A stretch of DNA of 64,000 bases, from positions 1,175,907 through 1,239,906 of the forward strand of contig CAJINV010000009.1 in assembly GCA_905178155.1 (NCBI GenBank). Reading direction: 5' to 3'. The notes beneath the pieces were generated by a model. It had not been told where the DNA came from, made no database searches, and saw nothing but the letters and a program-made list of their open reading frames with translations. Positions 22,329 to 32,592 of this stretch are shown here, piece by piece (within the stretch, counting starts at the first letter, position 1; every line of letters begins with the position of its first letter). Source of the DNA: Amoebophrya sp. A120 (lineage: Eukaryota > Sar > Dinophyceae > Syndiniales > Amoebophryaceae). The translations under genes and the position numbers were made by a program.

Positions 22329-23376
22329 GCTAGCGGTTTGCCGGAGAATGTGAAACTAGAAAAGATGGGTCAGCTGCAGATTACACAGCGTCTTTTTTAT
22401 GGATGAAGATTGCGCGTAAATGGAATCATGCTGTACATGGCTGACCTGACATTCGTATGTCTGTCATTCTGACTTTCTGTTTCTTCATGATGTACTAGAT
22501 AGGTAGGTAACTAATGTGCAGTGCCAAATGTTTCGGAGAAACTTCCAATGGGGGGGGAGGATAGGCTGTGCAGTATTAATTTCAGAAAAGCTAAATTCCA
22601 GTCAGAATGCGGCAACGACGACGACGAGAAGAACGGACGTACTTAGATACACATACATAGAACGAAAAAGAAGACGAAGTGATGCCGTAACGTAAATCAA
22701 TGGTGCACGACTTGACGACTTGCACGAAGACACGGCAGCACATTCTCTATCTCGAAAGAGGTTTGGGACCGAAAGCCTTTCGTTTGCGCTCGCATTACCG
22801 AAGTAGAAATTGGAATTGCATTGCGAGCGGAAGCGACCACTAAAGGACGATACGGTATACAGACAAGAGGCTGGCGATTCTCGCAACCGATGAGCTGCAA
22901 TGACTTGTGCCCGCGTCAGGTAATCATACTAAATGATGCACGAAGTTAAAGACAACTTGGAGGTGAACGGTACCGATTTTCTACTAATACACCGACGCGG
23001 GTATTTCAATTTGATTTTTCTTGCCCGAAGAAGTTGCACTTTCATTTCCGCCAGTACAGCAACAGATTACCTTATACTCTAGTTTTTGTTCACGTTCAGC
23101 TCGCTGCTGCATATCAAGGAACAATCCGACACAACCGTGTCAGCGGCCAAAACGAAAAATTAAAAGTACGAAATACTTTCTCAACAAAAAGAGGGAGGAC
23201 GATTGATGATTTATTGACTTTAAGGCAGAAGTCTTTATCTTGTATACTCCTGAAACCGAAACAGGCTACTGCTCGAGCAGTGGCAGTTTTGAAATCTTAC
23301 AAACCAAAGCAGTGCCCCAGTCGGAGCAGCCTGCATCACCACAACTTTTCATGATGTTGATAGATAGTTTACTTAT
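22329..23376. other. Intergenic between channel and hydrolase genes
   Basis: No supported coding frame. The upstream flank of the channel gene and the 3' flank of the hydrolase gene lie here. A G-run (GGGGGGG) occurs near 22550. Confidence 0.4.
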
Positions 23377-26300
23377 TCAAACTCTCTTCGTAGCAACTTC
23401 TGGCGCCACGTTTGGCGTCAGGAAGAAGTTGTACGCTTCGCGCTTCTTTTCTGCGTCGCTTTCAGTGTCGGCAAAGGGTCGCTCGTCCACTCCTTTTGCT
23501 CCGGATTGCTTCCGCGCAGCGGCTGACCCTCCCGTCAAATTTCCAAATTGCAGTTTCGGGGCTTTCAACCACCCAGGCGTGCTGAAGCGCGACTTACTTC
23601 TCTTCTCTGGCAGCGTCGACCCCGCACTACTGGCACGACCGAAGTCGTTGTTTGCGTTCTGGAAATCCAGGATGTCGCTGCTGGTACTAGACAGAAACTC
23701 TTTTCCTTTGTCGCCTGTGCGGATCGGGTTCTGTCGTGCTGGTCCTCCTTGCGCGAGATCATTCTTTTTGTCATCCCCCAGCCGTTTGTTCCCACTGCCT
23801 ACTTCGCTGCTTTTTGCGGCGAAATTTTTCGATGGCGTGACGCTAAAAGAGGAACGGGTGTTGAGATGAGCACCGGGTTCCTCTCCCTGCTTGCCGTTCA
23901 TACTGGCGATCGAACCAACATGACCGCCAGCACTGGCGTTCGCCGCTACCTGTGACTGGCGCAGTTTTTCCACGGCCCGGCTCGGCTTTCCCCACGCAAA
24001 CGGCAGGCTCTCGTCAGCCGAAGATGCAGCTCCGGTCTTGCTCTTGCTACCGGTAGGTGTTGAAGAGACGCTTCCGGTCGTCCTGTTTCCCTTCCACTTC
24101 AAAACCGCGGGCGGATACTCGGTCACGAGTTGGGACTGCTTCGAGGCGCGGGGAATTGGTTCCTGCGGCACATAGTCTTCGTCTTCGCTGGAGAGAAATA
24201 ACTCCGGTGATGTTTCCGCTTTCGGCGATGGAGATGGAAACATGGGCGAGTCGGGCGAAATGGCTTTCCCCGACGGCCGAATTCGCATTTTTGTCCGTCG
24301 TGGTCGCGCACCCTCATCAGTTGTTCCCTGTTCTTTTTCTTCTTTCTCTTTCTTCGCCGGAGTTTTTGTGCCATACCCGGCTCCAACGGCCAACACTTCT
24401 TGTTTCATCTTCTGCCGCATGAAATTCTGACTCCCCTGCTCAAGTTCTTCAACGTCCACTGTTTCGGCGCCTGACGAATGCAGAAGCTCCTCCTCGTCTG
24501 TTTTTGTGCGATCGCCCGGTTGTCCTGGAGTTGCGTTTTCAGCTTTCGCTTTCGTAGGTGTGTAGCTCAAATCGAGATCTTCGACGAGCACTGTCGAGGG
24601 CGGGCTCACCGCGCTCGTTGGCGGCCGCACGGGAAAGCGCGTCTCGCTGCTGAGTCGCGGTCTCTGATGCGACAACTTCCGTCTCTGCGAACTGCCGGGT
24701 TCTTGACCGGCGCCGTGTTGTCTATTTCCAGGACTAAATACGCCCTCGTCGATGACCTCTGCGGTACCGCACGGAGTCAGATTCCACGGGCTCACGACAA
24801 GATGCGCAGGCAATTGGTGCGGACTGGTTGGGCGCGGTTCTGCAATCTGCGTCGTTTCCGGGCTGGAGAGCCCGAGGCTGGCGCTGGCGGATTTACGAAT
24901 CAGCAGGGGAGACGCAGGCGACTGAATCGGAGGGGCAAGAACGCGCCCGAGCATCTGCCGTGTGTTTGTAATGGACCGACGGTTGGTGGCAGGCTGAAAC
25001 GGAAGACCGCCTGTCCTCGTCGAGGAGGTTTCACCCTTAGCAGTACCGGCTGAGACAACAGTCGGCTTCTTCCATGTCTCGGAGGCTCTACTGCGGTCAG
25101 GAGCTTCGGGAACGGAAATAGTCTGCTCCGTCTCACTTCGACTTTGCAGTTTTAGTGCTGCGGGAACTGCTTCGAGACTCAGGGTCGACGCACTGCGGCC
25201 GCGCGGCGTAGCAAAGGCCGTTTCATCCAGGTCAATGACATTCGCTTCCCCGCTGGCAGTGGACCGCGCACTAAATTCGATCTCGCTTTTGTCCTCCGAG
25301 CTGGCGGACCGGCTGCTTTTCGCGAAATATTCGTTAATCAGTCCGGCGGTATCCTCGACATCTTCACTCAGCGCAGCGAGCTTGTTCCCGGGAACTTCTA
25401 AATTGCCACTTGACACAGAAGTTGCAGCAACTCCACCGTTCAACTCACTGTTGTTTGTGGGGTGAGGAACTACAGCGGTGCTTGAAGTTGATAACTTCTC
25501 AAGAACCAGAGGCTGCTGCACAGCAGGGCCCTGCTGTTTTTCATTCTTTGCTCCTTCACCGCCACGTATCGCTGCGCTGGACTGCTCAGATGAAAATGAT
25601 CCTGCCCCGGCGCCGGAACTGCCAGCAGACGCCGAGGAGCTCAGTGTTCTGCCAGATGAGTTTAACGCTGTCGAAGAGGACGCCGACGGGACCACTGCAT
25701 TTTTACCCGGGGCAAGCGTGGAAAGCGTTGCGGTCCCTTGCTTGCGCTTCGGCAAGGGTTTCACCACCTCCTGCTCGTCTGGAACGAAAAATTGCAGCGT
25801 CGTCGCACCAGCTTTATTCCCCGTACTTACTCCTGTTTCCCCGAACCTTGACGAATGGGTCTCGAAGGGGCGCGGCAGCCGCTGGATGGGCGCGGCAGGG
25901 GCGCTGCCGCGCTGGATCGTGCTAGGGCTCATTTTGCTGTTCCGCTCGACCAAATCGCCGTACTCGTCCTCGTCAAGGTTGTCCATCGGCGAAAAAGAGG
26001 CCGTGCTCTCTTTCGTACCGGAATTCTGAAGTCCTCCAGAGGTTTCTTTTTTCCCCGCGAACGGAGTTGCACCATTTTCGCTTTTCGCATGACCTTTCTG
26101 CTGCGAAGTACTTCTGCCGGTCGACGAGGTAGATGACCTATTGCGCCGCTTCAGCAAGCGAAACTGCCCGAAATCCGGCAACAGAACCAGCTCGAACACG
26201 TAATCCGGTAGTTTGAAGAACTGCAGCATGGGGTCCATGAAAAAGCTCGAGTCCGTGAACAGGGCGGTGTTGTGCGACATGGCCGCAGGCTCGACTAGCA

Positions 26301-27006
26301 AGCGGCGCTGCGGAAGGTCCAGGGCGGCCGTCGCGCCGCACAACGTGTCGTACAGCATGCGGCTGTTCTCCGGCTGCACGACCGAGTCCTTCTGCCCGTG
26401 GATGATCAGCGTGTCCGCGAGCACGTGCTTGATTCGCAAGCTGTTATTGAACGCGTCCTCCTTCACGACGTTGCGGGCCACGAACTGTCCGACGCGCTCC
26501 GCGGCGACCTTCTGCAGACTCTAAAATGGCGAGATCAAGGCCACGCCGCCCAGGTTGGGGAAGCTTGCGGCCAGCGCGAGCGCGGACACGCACCCGATGG
26601 ACCGCCCGACCACCAGAATGCTGTCCAGCGGCCACTGCAGCTCGTGGAGCGCGAAATCCAAACAGGAATTCGCGTAGTCAATCATGGCCTTTTCACTCGG
26701 GGCGATCGCCCGGTTGGCGAGTCCATAGCCAGGCATCTCCGGTGCCAGCACGTGGCACTGGAAGCAGGTGCGCAAATTCTTGCAGAAGTCACGGCTGGTC
26801 CCCAGGTCCTCGGCGTTGCCGTGGAAAAAAAGCATGCAGTACCGCGCAAAAGCATTGTTCGATTTTAGAAACAGTGTCGGAATGCGGAAGTTCTTCTCGT
26901 CCTTGCGTCTCGTCACGTCGGGAATCCAAATCACGTTGTCAGAGTCCGGCTCGTACGTCGGGTGTGGCCGCGGAAACAGCAGCGCGTGGAGGACCTTCTC
27001 AACCAT
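23377..27006 (-). CDS. ABHD17-like alpha/beta hydrolase with a long disordered C-terminus and one in-frame TAG
   Basis: The first about 285 codons form an alpha/beta-hydrolase domain close to ABHD17, serine hydrolases that remove palmitate from proteins in animals. Visible motifs are the oxyanion loop LFFHGNAEDLG, the nucleophile elbow VGRSIG with Ser136, Asp207 in IIHGQKDSVV, and His245 in MSHNTA. Spacing and order fit a Ser-Asp-His triad. Codon 162 (26523-26521) is TAG, sitting between ISPF and SLQKVAAERV, in the same frame as the conserved sequence on both sides. About 920 further residues, rich in Ser, Pro and charges, follow without domains to TGA at 23377. The ATG at 27006 follows a pyrimidine tract ending in AG. 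Either the TAG is read through or decoded, or the gene is broken, or there is a base error. The substrate is not known. Confidence 0.75.
26521..26523 (-). other. In-frame TAG inside the conserved hydrolase domain
   Basis: This TAG occupies one residue position after the strand ending VALISPF, and the frame continues without shift for over 1000 codons. Catalytic Asp and His lie after it, so termination here would give an inactive fragment. TTTTAG could mimic a splice acceptor, but any intron ending there would delete the conserved VALISPF strand. Confidence 0.85.
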
Positions 27007-27615
27007 TTTTGTTGCAGCTTTGCCTCTCAAAAGGAAGATTCTGAAATTAAGAGTATCATATCATACATGGTACTCTGTGTTTGTGAGCGGACCAAGGGGA
27101 CGACAGAGCAGCGAAGTAGAATTGTGGTTTTATTCTGATCTACCACAAGAAAAAGCAACCAGATGTAGACACAGCCTCACAGTGTCGCAATTCTCTCGTG
27201 GTACCTCCAACAGAAGAAATTCATGTAACTCAAACACAAAGACATCGCTTGCAATGGAACACAACTGGCCCGAAAAGGCGTGGAGAATTCGCGGAATGAT
27301 CTTTTGCTTGTTCCTAGTTGTGGTACTACCAGAAAAAGCCTGCGTCCTCGCAACTTGAAGTACTATATTTGTGACTACGCGCGTGCGACTCGCCGCGGAC
27401 GCGAGAGCGATTGTTTTCTCCTGATCACTTTAAAATTTCCTTCTTGTAACTATTGACCTTCATCAAAAAAGCATCATACAAACAAGTTGATATGCAGCTC
27501 CAACAAATTTTTACACGCAAACCAGCAGAGCAGGTAGCTCTTTTCAAATTGAAATTTCAAAAAGTTGTTTACAGTTGCGGAGAAGAAGTTTGTAGAGAAA
27601 CTTACTTATTTCATT
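27007..27615. other. Intergenic with acceptor before the hydrolase start
   Basis: The minus strand just before the 27006 ATG reads CCTTTTGAG then AGGCAAAGCTG, a possible trans-splice acceptor. No coding frame is supported elsewhere in the interval. Confidence 0.4.
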
Positions 27616-30600
27616 TTACAGTTTGTGTGCAGGAGGCGGTAGAAGATCGCTACCTACGTTTCGCCCTAGGTGGTCGTGCGAAAGAACCTGGTTCCTATGC
27701 GGCGTTGTGACTGTGTTCGTTCTACTGATTTCTAGTGGCAGCCAGCACAGGTTTGGGTGTTCCTCCGCGTTTCGTAAGTGCTCGTATTCCACTCGCAGGA
27801 CCATCCAGGCCGCCCGGCGACCAATCTCGAAACTCCCAACGACCAACTGGAACAGCTGGGCAATGAGCACGCTGCCACCCGTCATCTGCTTCAGCTGCTC
27901 CAAGCCGATCAGGGTCGCTGCCGGCCAGGTGACGCGTCCAATGATAGAAATCACCAAATAGCTGCGCCACTGCTCAACTGGAAGTAAGCAGGAGGCGGTC
28001 CGAAGCGTGTACACGTCACTAGTCGTGAAGGAACTGGTCGAATCCGAATCCGGAAGCTCAGAAAGTAGTAGAGCCGTATTGACTTTCCTTCTATCACCAG
28101 GATAAAAAAGCTCCTTCTCCCGATCTTTAGTATTGTGGCCCTTGCTGGTATGAAGCGTGGTTTCTCCCAGCCGCGTCCTCTTTTCTCGCAGTTGCTGCTG
28201 CGCTGCAATATCCTCTGGCGACCCGGTGGACGCCGCAGACGCGGAGGAGTTCGCCTCCTCGCTTTCCAGCTGCTGCGCGACCTTCTGGTGGTCCTTGCTG
28301 CTTTGCTCCCCACCGCTGACACCTACTTCCCCAGTAGTGCTGTCGTGCACCTGCTTCCTGTAGGTGGACGCCGTTGCAGCTGCAACTCTTGCGGCCACTC
28401 CTTCCGAAGTGGTCGCACTAGATACCAAATGGAACCACGACCCAGCCAGGTCCGCACTGCCGTTGGTTCTCGACGGAACCTCGACCGTGCCCAGTGCGTG
28501 TCGCTGCGCGCGCGGAAACGCCTGGGGGTCGAACCCGAAGTCCATCAGAAAGTCCCAGCAAAAAGTCGCCAGCGCGCCCACGATGTAGGCCACGACTTTC
28601 GCCGGAGCCGAGTCAACGTAGCGGATGATGACTGCGACGGAGATCGCCAGTGTGTACTTGCAGCTGTTCATGGCGTCGCGCTGACTTTTGTAGTCCGAGT
28701 CCACGAAACGGCGGACGCACTGGCAAAGCCGAATGAGAAACGGGTAGCAGACAAGGAACAGCAGCAGGAGATCCGAGTTCAGGCCGTCGTGATCCGCATG
28801 CCCGGCTTCGGTACGGTCCACGGAGCTGGGTGACGTCAGCAGGTTGCAGTGGCAGATGGAGTGCTGCACGACGCCGCCGTCGGCGCTCGCGTCCTCGTCT
28901 CCGGCCGCGGGGATGCGGACCAGCTCCTCGAAGAAGCAGGTGGTAAACAGCAAGTCCACCCAGGCGGACGCTAGCGACGTGAACGCGTCGGCCATCAGTA
29001 GCTGCGCAAATGTCGGGCGGTACAGGAAAAACGGCGCCACCAGACAGCGCCCCGCCGTGTGGCCGAGTTGGCGCCAGTGGTGCGCGAAGGTGAAGTAGTT
29101 GGACCGCGCCCAGCTGAGGGGGAACACAATCGCAAAGAAGAAAGTGAGCAAACCCCCGTACAGCAGGTACAGCTGGTCCGTAGTCGCCCCCTCCGCGCCC
29201 AACGCGCCGTGCTTCCGGCCAAACACCAACTCGAACTTGAAGTCCGCGAGGAACAGCGCAAATACCAGAGCCCACATGACCGACACCGTGCTCGCGAGGT
29301 GGAACAACGTCGTTGAGGAGACGCGGCGCTCCAGGTCTAGGTCCATCAGGTACACGTACGCGATGCCGTACCGCTCGAACTTGCGCACGACCCACGCGAC
29401 GCCCCAGAAAACCAGCACCACGAAGAACCAGAGCCGGAACACCGGAAAAATCTGGAAAAACTTGTCTTCGTACGACATCTGATCGTCGCCGCCGTCGTCG
29501 CGGTGCGCGCCGTTGTTCGGCGTGGAGGCGAGTAGGGAGAGAACGATGTGCAGTACCAGGACCGCCAACGCACCTTCGTAGCGGTAGAACGCCTTGCCCT
29601 CGTCCTGCGTCTTCTTCTTCTTGCTTTCCTGGTCGGCGACAAACCAGGAACCGGCGTTGGTTTCCTCCGTCTCGGTCTTTTCCATGGGTTTTTCGTTCTC
29701 CTCGCCACTTGTGTCCGAGTTGCGATTCGTCTCCTCGATCTGGTGCTCCTTGCCTTTCGACGTTGATGCATTCGAAGGGGATTTCCTTTTCCGTTGGAAC
29801 AGTTGAATCAAAGAGCTCTTCGCTGCATACTTTCTCATCGGCAAGAAGTATGTCTGACTCGCGGTTTTGCTTTTGCCCGCAGTGTCGTCAGCACATGATC
29901 CGTTGCGCGGCGAACTATCGTCGTCATCCTCCTGCTCCATATTGTGCGTATAGCGCTGCTGCCCCTGCGCGATAGTTGCGCTGCCGTTCTTGCCACCTCT
30001 ACTGCTTCCGCTTCCAAGCTGATCCCTGTCGCCGCCTCCTTTCTGCAACAGCGGTAGAGAGAATCGGTTTGTCAGAAGGAGATTCGTAGGCGTGTTCTTC
30101 TTCAGCCAGCGCCTGGACCAGTAGCTGTTGAAGTATTGTGAGGAAAAATCCCCCTCCCCATATCGAAAAGGTACGTCGCAGAAAATTTGCAATGCTGATT
30201 TGCGACCACAAATCATCTCTGTCTTGCAAGAATGCAACTCCACAGCCTCCGCCGCACTATGCAGGCGATTTGCAATGTTGTTGGGCCTGCAGCGCAGACG
30301 TTTCTCATGCTAAGAGCCTAGTCCAAAACCTCTCTGCTCAGGCTTGGTATGGGGCTGCAGTCCTCTCCAGCATGACAAATCTGATTTGTGTACGCAAATC
30401 CAGCATCACAAACTTCGCTTTGATATGGGGTGGGGGGATTTTTCATTTTGATATGAAGTACCACGAATCCCACTCGTTTCGCTCGCTCGGGTTCATCACC
30501 GTGAAACAGCTCATCGGCGCAGAACTGCCCTTGTTCGTTGCTCCGTGCGTCGAATTTTCGTGCTGACTGAAACCCTCATCCTTCCTTTTATTTTGCAGCT

Positions 30601-31483
30601 GCGGAAAGCTGCCTGGCGTAAGTATCGTGCGAGCTGCTGGAGGTTTCTTACCGCTGGAAGGAGACGCCGCCGAGAATTGTGAACCGTGCTCCTGTGTGCC
30701 TGAACTACAAAGAATTGTACTCGAAAAAGAGCCCGTTTCCTGTTGCTCCTGTACTCGCTGCGCGTGCCACTGGTGCGCCAAGCGGATGTTCTCCAGGTTG
30801 GCCTGAATTTCCGTCCAAAAAGCGCACTTAGTGAAATCGAGGATGTCGCTGCTCAAAACGGGGATTCCCACCAGTTGATGGGCAGCACTCAGCTCTCCTG
30901 TCAATGTTGCCTCGTCGCTTGCGTTGTTCACCATCGCCAGGTTGTGCTTCTCCCACTTCTTGGTGATCTTGTAAATCGCCTTCCTGTTGAGCGCTGCAAA
31001 TTCCGCTGCCTCGAAAAACATCCGCAGCAGGTTTTCGTACGCCAATTGCAGCAGCGCGACGTCATTTGCGAACTTGGATGCTGTGCGCTTCTCGCTCTTC
31101 TTTGCGTAGTAGGATTTGACCCTTCTCTTCGCCGCGACGGCCAGCGAAGTCGTTGTATCCAGAGTGGTGGTGCTTTTGTTCGTCCCGAAGGCTGCTCCAG
31201 GTGGAGGGGCGTCGTGTGTGCCTCCTTGTTGCTTTTGAATTCTGTCAACTACCTCTTCGTACAGGGCCTGGTGTGATTCAAGCAACTGCTCGGTGCGCAT
31301 CTTCAAGAGGTTCAGCAACAGGCTCAAAAACTGCTCGAGTTTGCGCTGCTCCCGCTGGAAATGCTGGTAAAATTTCTCGGCAAAGTCCACCCCCTTTAAC
31401 GTCTTCTTTAATCCCTTGTAGTCCAAATAAAAGGGTCCCCAGCCCGAGAACTGCAACCACGCTAACTCCTTCGCGAACTTCAT
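27616..31483 (-). CDS. SPX-EXS domain phosphate exporter (XPR1/PHO1/SYG1 family)
   Basis: The protein is about 1180 residues after removal of one introner. The N-terminal SPX domain starts at once with MKFAKELAWLQ and YLDYKGLKKTLKG, with the second SPX helix block near 140-190 (FFEAAEFAALNRKAIYKITK). SPX domains bind inositol pyrophosphates and report phosphate status. A charged linker follows, then a multi-helix membrane part with an EXS domain: SNYFTFAHHWRQLGHTAGR, VDSDYKSQRDAMNSCKYT, FCWDFLMDFGF, and RSYLVISIIGRVTW. The family exports inorganic phosphate or sorts its exporters at plasma or internal membranes. XPR1 is about 700 residues; the extra length is low-complexity insertion. The start is the first ATG (31481-31483), since earlier in-frame codons are non-ATG. 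Stop TAA is at 27616. The junction restored by introner removal reads DSWYFNSYWSRRW. Confidence 0.85.
30134..30453 (-). mobile_element. Introner element (320 bp) in the SPX-EXS gene
   Basis: The inverted ends read TATCAAAATG and TATTGTGAGG, each followed by AAAAATCCCCC and then CCCCATATC. The target duplication tgaag is at 30129-30133 and 30454-30458. Precise excision restores TGG TAC TTC AAC AGC in frame. A GT-AG reading (GTACTTC...CAACAG) is also in frame but would delete four residues net. The ends are clearly related to those of the 20750-21055 element. Confidence 0.88.
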
Positions 31484-31489
31484 TTTTGT

Positions 31490-32592
31490 CACAGTGGTGT
31501 GGACGACGAAGGGGGAAGAAAATTATGCGTTTCGCCGTTCATTAAGGCACCGCACCAGGAGGCGCCTTGTATGTTCGGGCTGCGACGGGAAAGAAGAAGA
31601 TGACTGGATGTCACTCTGAAAATTCCGCAAGAACTTGCGGCTGCTCCTCACCGATCAACAAGAACTGTGCGACAACAACAATACTCCTGCCACATCATTT
31701 GCAGCTGCAGAGACTCTCTGCACCACCTGTGACCAACATTGTGCATGTTTAGCAGCACATAGGCATACTGGGAAAACGAAAAATAACGATGTTTATTTCA
31801 TTTCAAATTTCATCTTTAAAATTTCAGTTCAGAAACGCTGGCTCGCTTCTGCTACACACTAGCTCTTTTCGCAGCCCATTGTGAAAAAACTGTAATCTAA
31901 AACCCAAAATTCCCGGCTCTTAGGCGATCACGATCAGTCAAGAAGTGATAGGAAATAGAGGACATTTGTACAATAGGGTGAAGGGGAAAGGCACTAGACT
32001 GAGAAATTGGGGTTCCTGGAATGAAACTCAAGATCGAACTGAGATCAGAGCACGCTGCATGTTTTGCGTTTCCTTTTTGATTTTCTACAGAATGGTTTTC
32101 CACGAACACTTTCACGGGACGTAGTTTGAGGCAGTACGTATCTGACTCTGACATTTTCTCCGCATAGAATGCACGAGTTTCTCACCTTGGACGAAAGAAT
32201 CTCGTAGAGAGTTGTATCCGGCCACTTTACAAACATACTAGAGAAAACGCCACGTATTTTTCGGAAAAAACTTTTATTACATGAAGCAGGTACATCCACG
32301 TCCACATGAAAAAAAGAACCGATTGCGTTTTCAAAAAGGCACAGCACAACTAGCACTGGGAAATAAAGTACTTAATCGTGTCTTGCTGGGCACAGACGTT
32401 GCCGCAGGGCGCGGAGTCGAGATTTCTCTTTGAAATTTTCAAAAAAGGGACAACGATGATCGCAAATGCCATGATCTTCACCCCTGCTAAGGAGAAAAAA
32501 AAAAACAGGGGAAAGCGAACACTTCTGATGTTCCGTAGACACGATGATCAAGTAAGTGTTTCTGATTGAAACGGTGCGACGCTTTCAGCTTT
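31490..32592. other. No confident gene
   Basis: About 1.1 kb with only short frames. It holds the upstream flank of the SPX-EXS gene and the 3' flank of the 32593 gene. No repeat or motif stands out. Confidence 0.4.

Noticed and set aside
26497-26560. A tiny intron ending at TTTTAG to explain the in-frame TAG
   Set aside because: Any such intron would delete the conserved beta strand VALISPF, which is needed for the fold.
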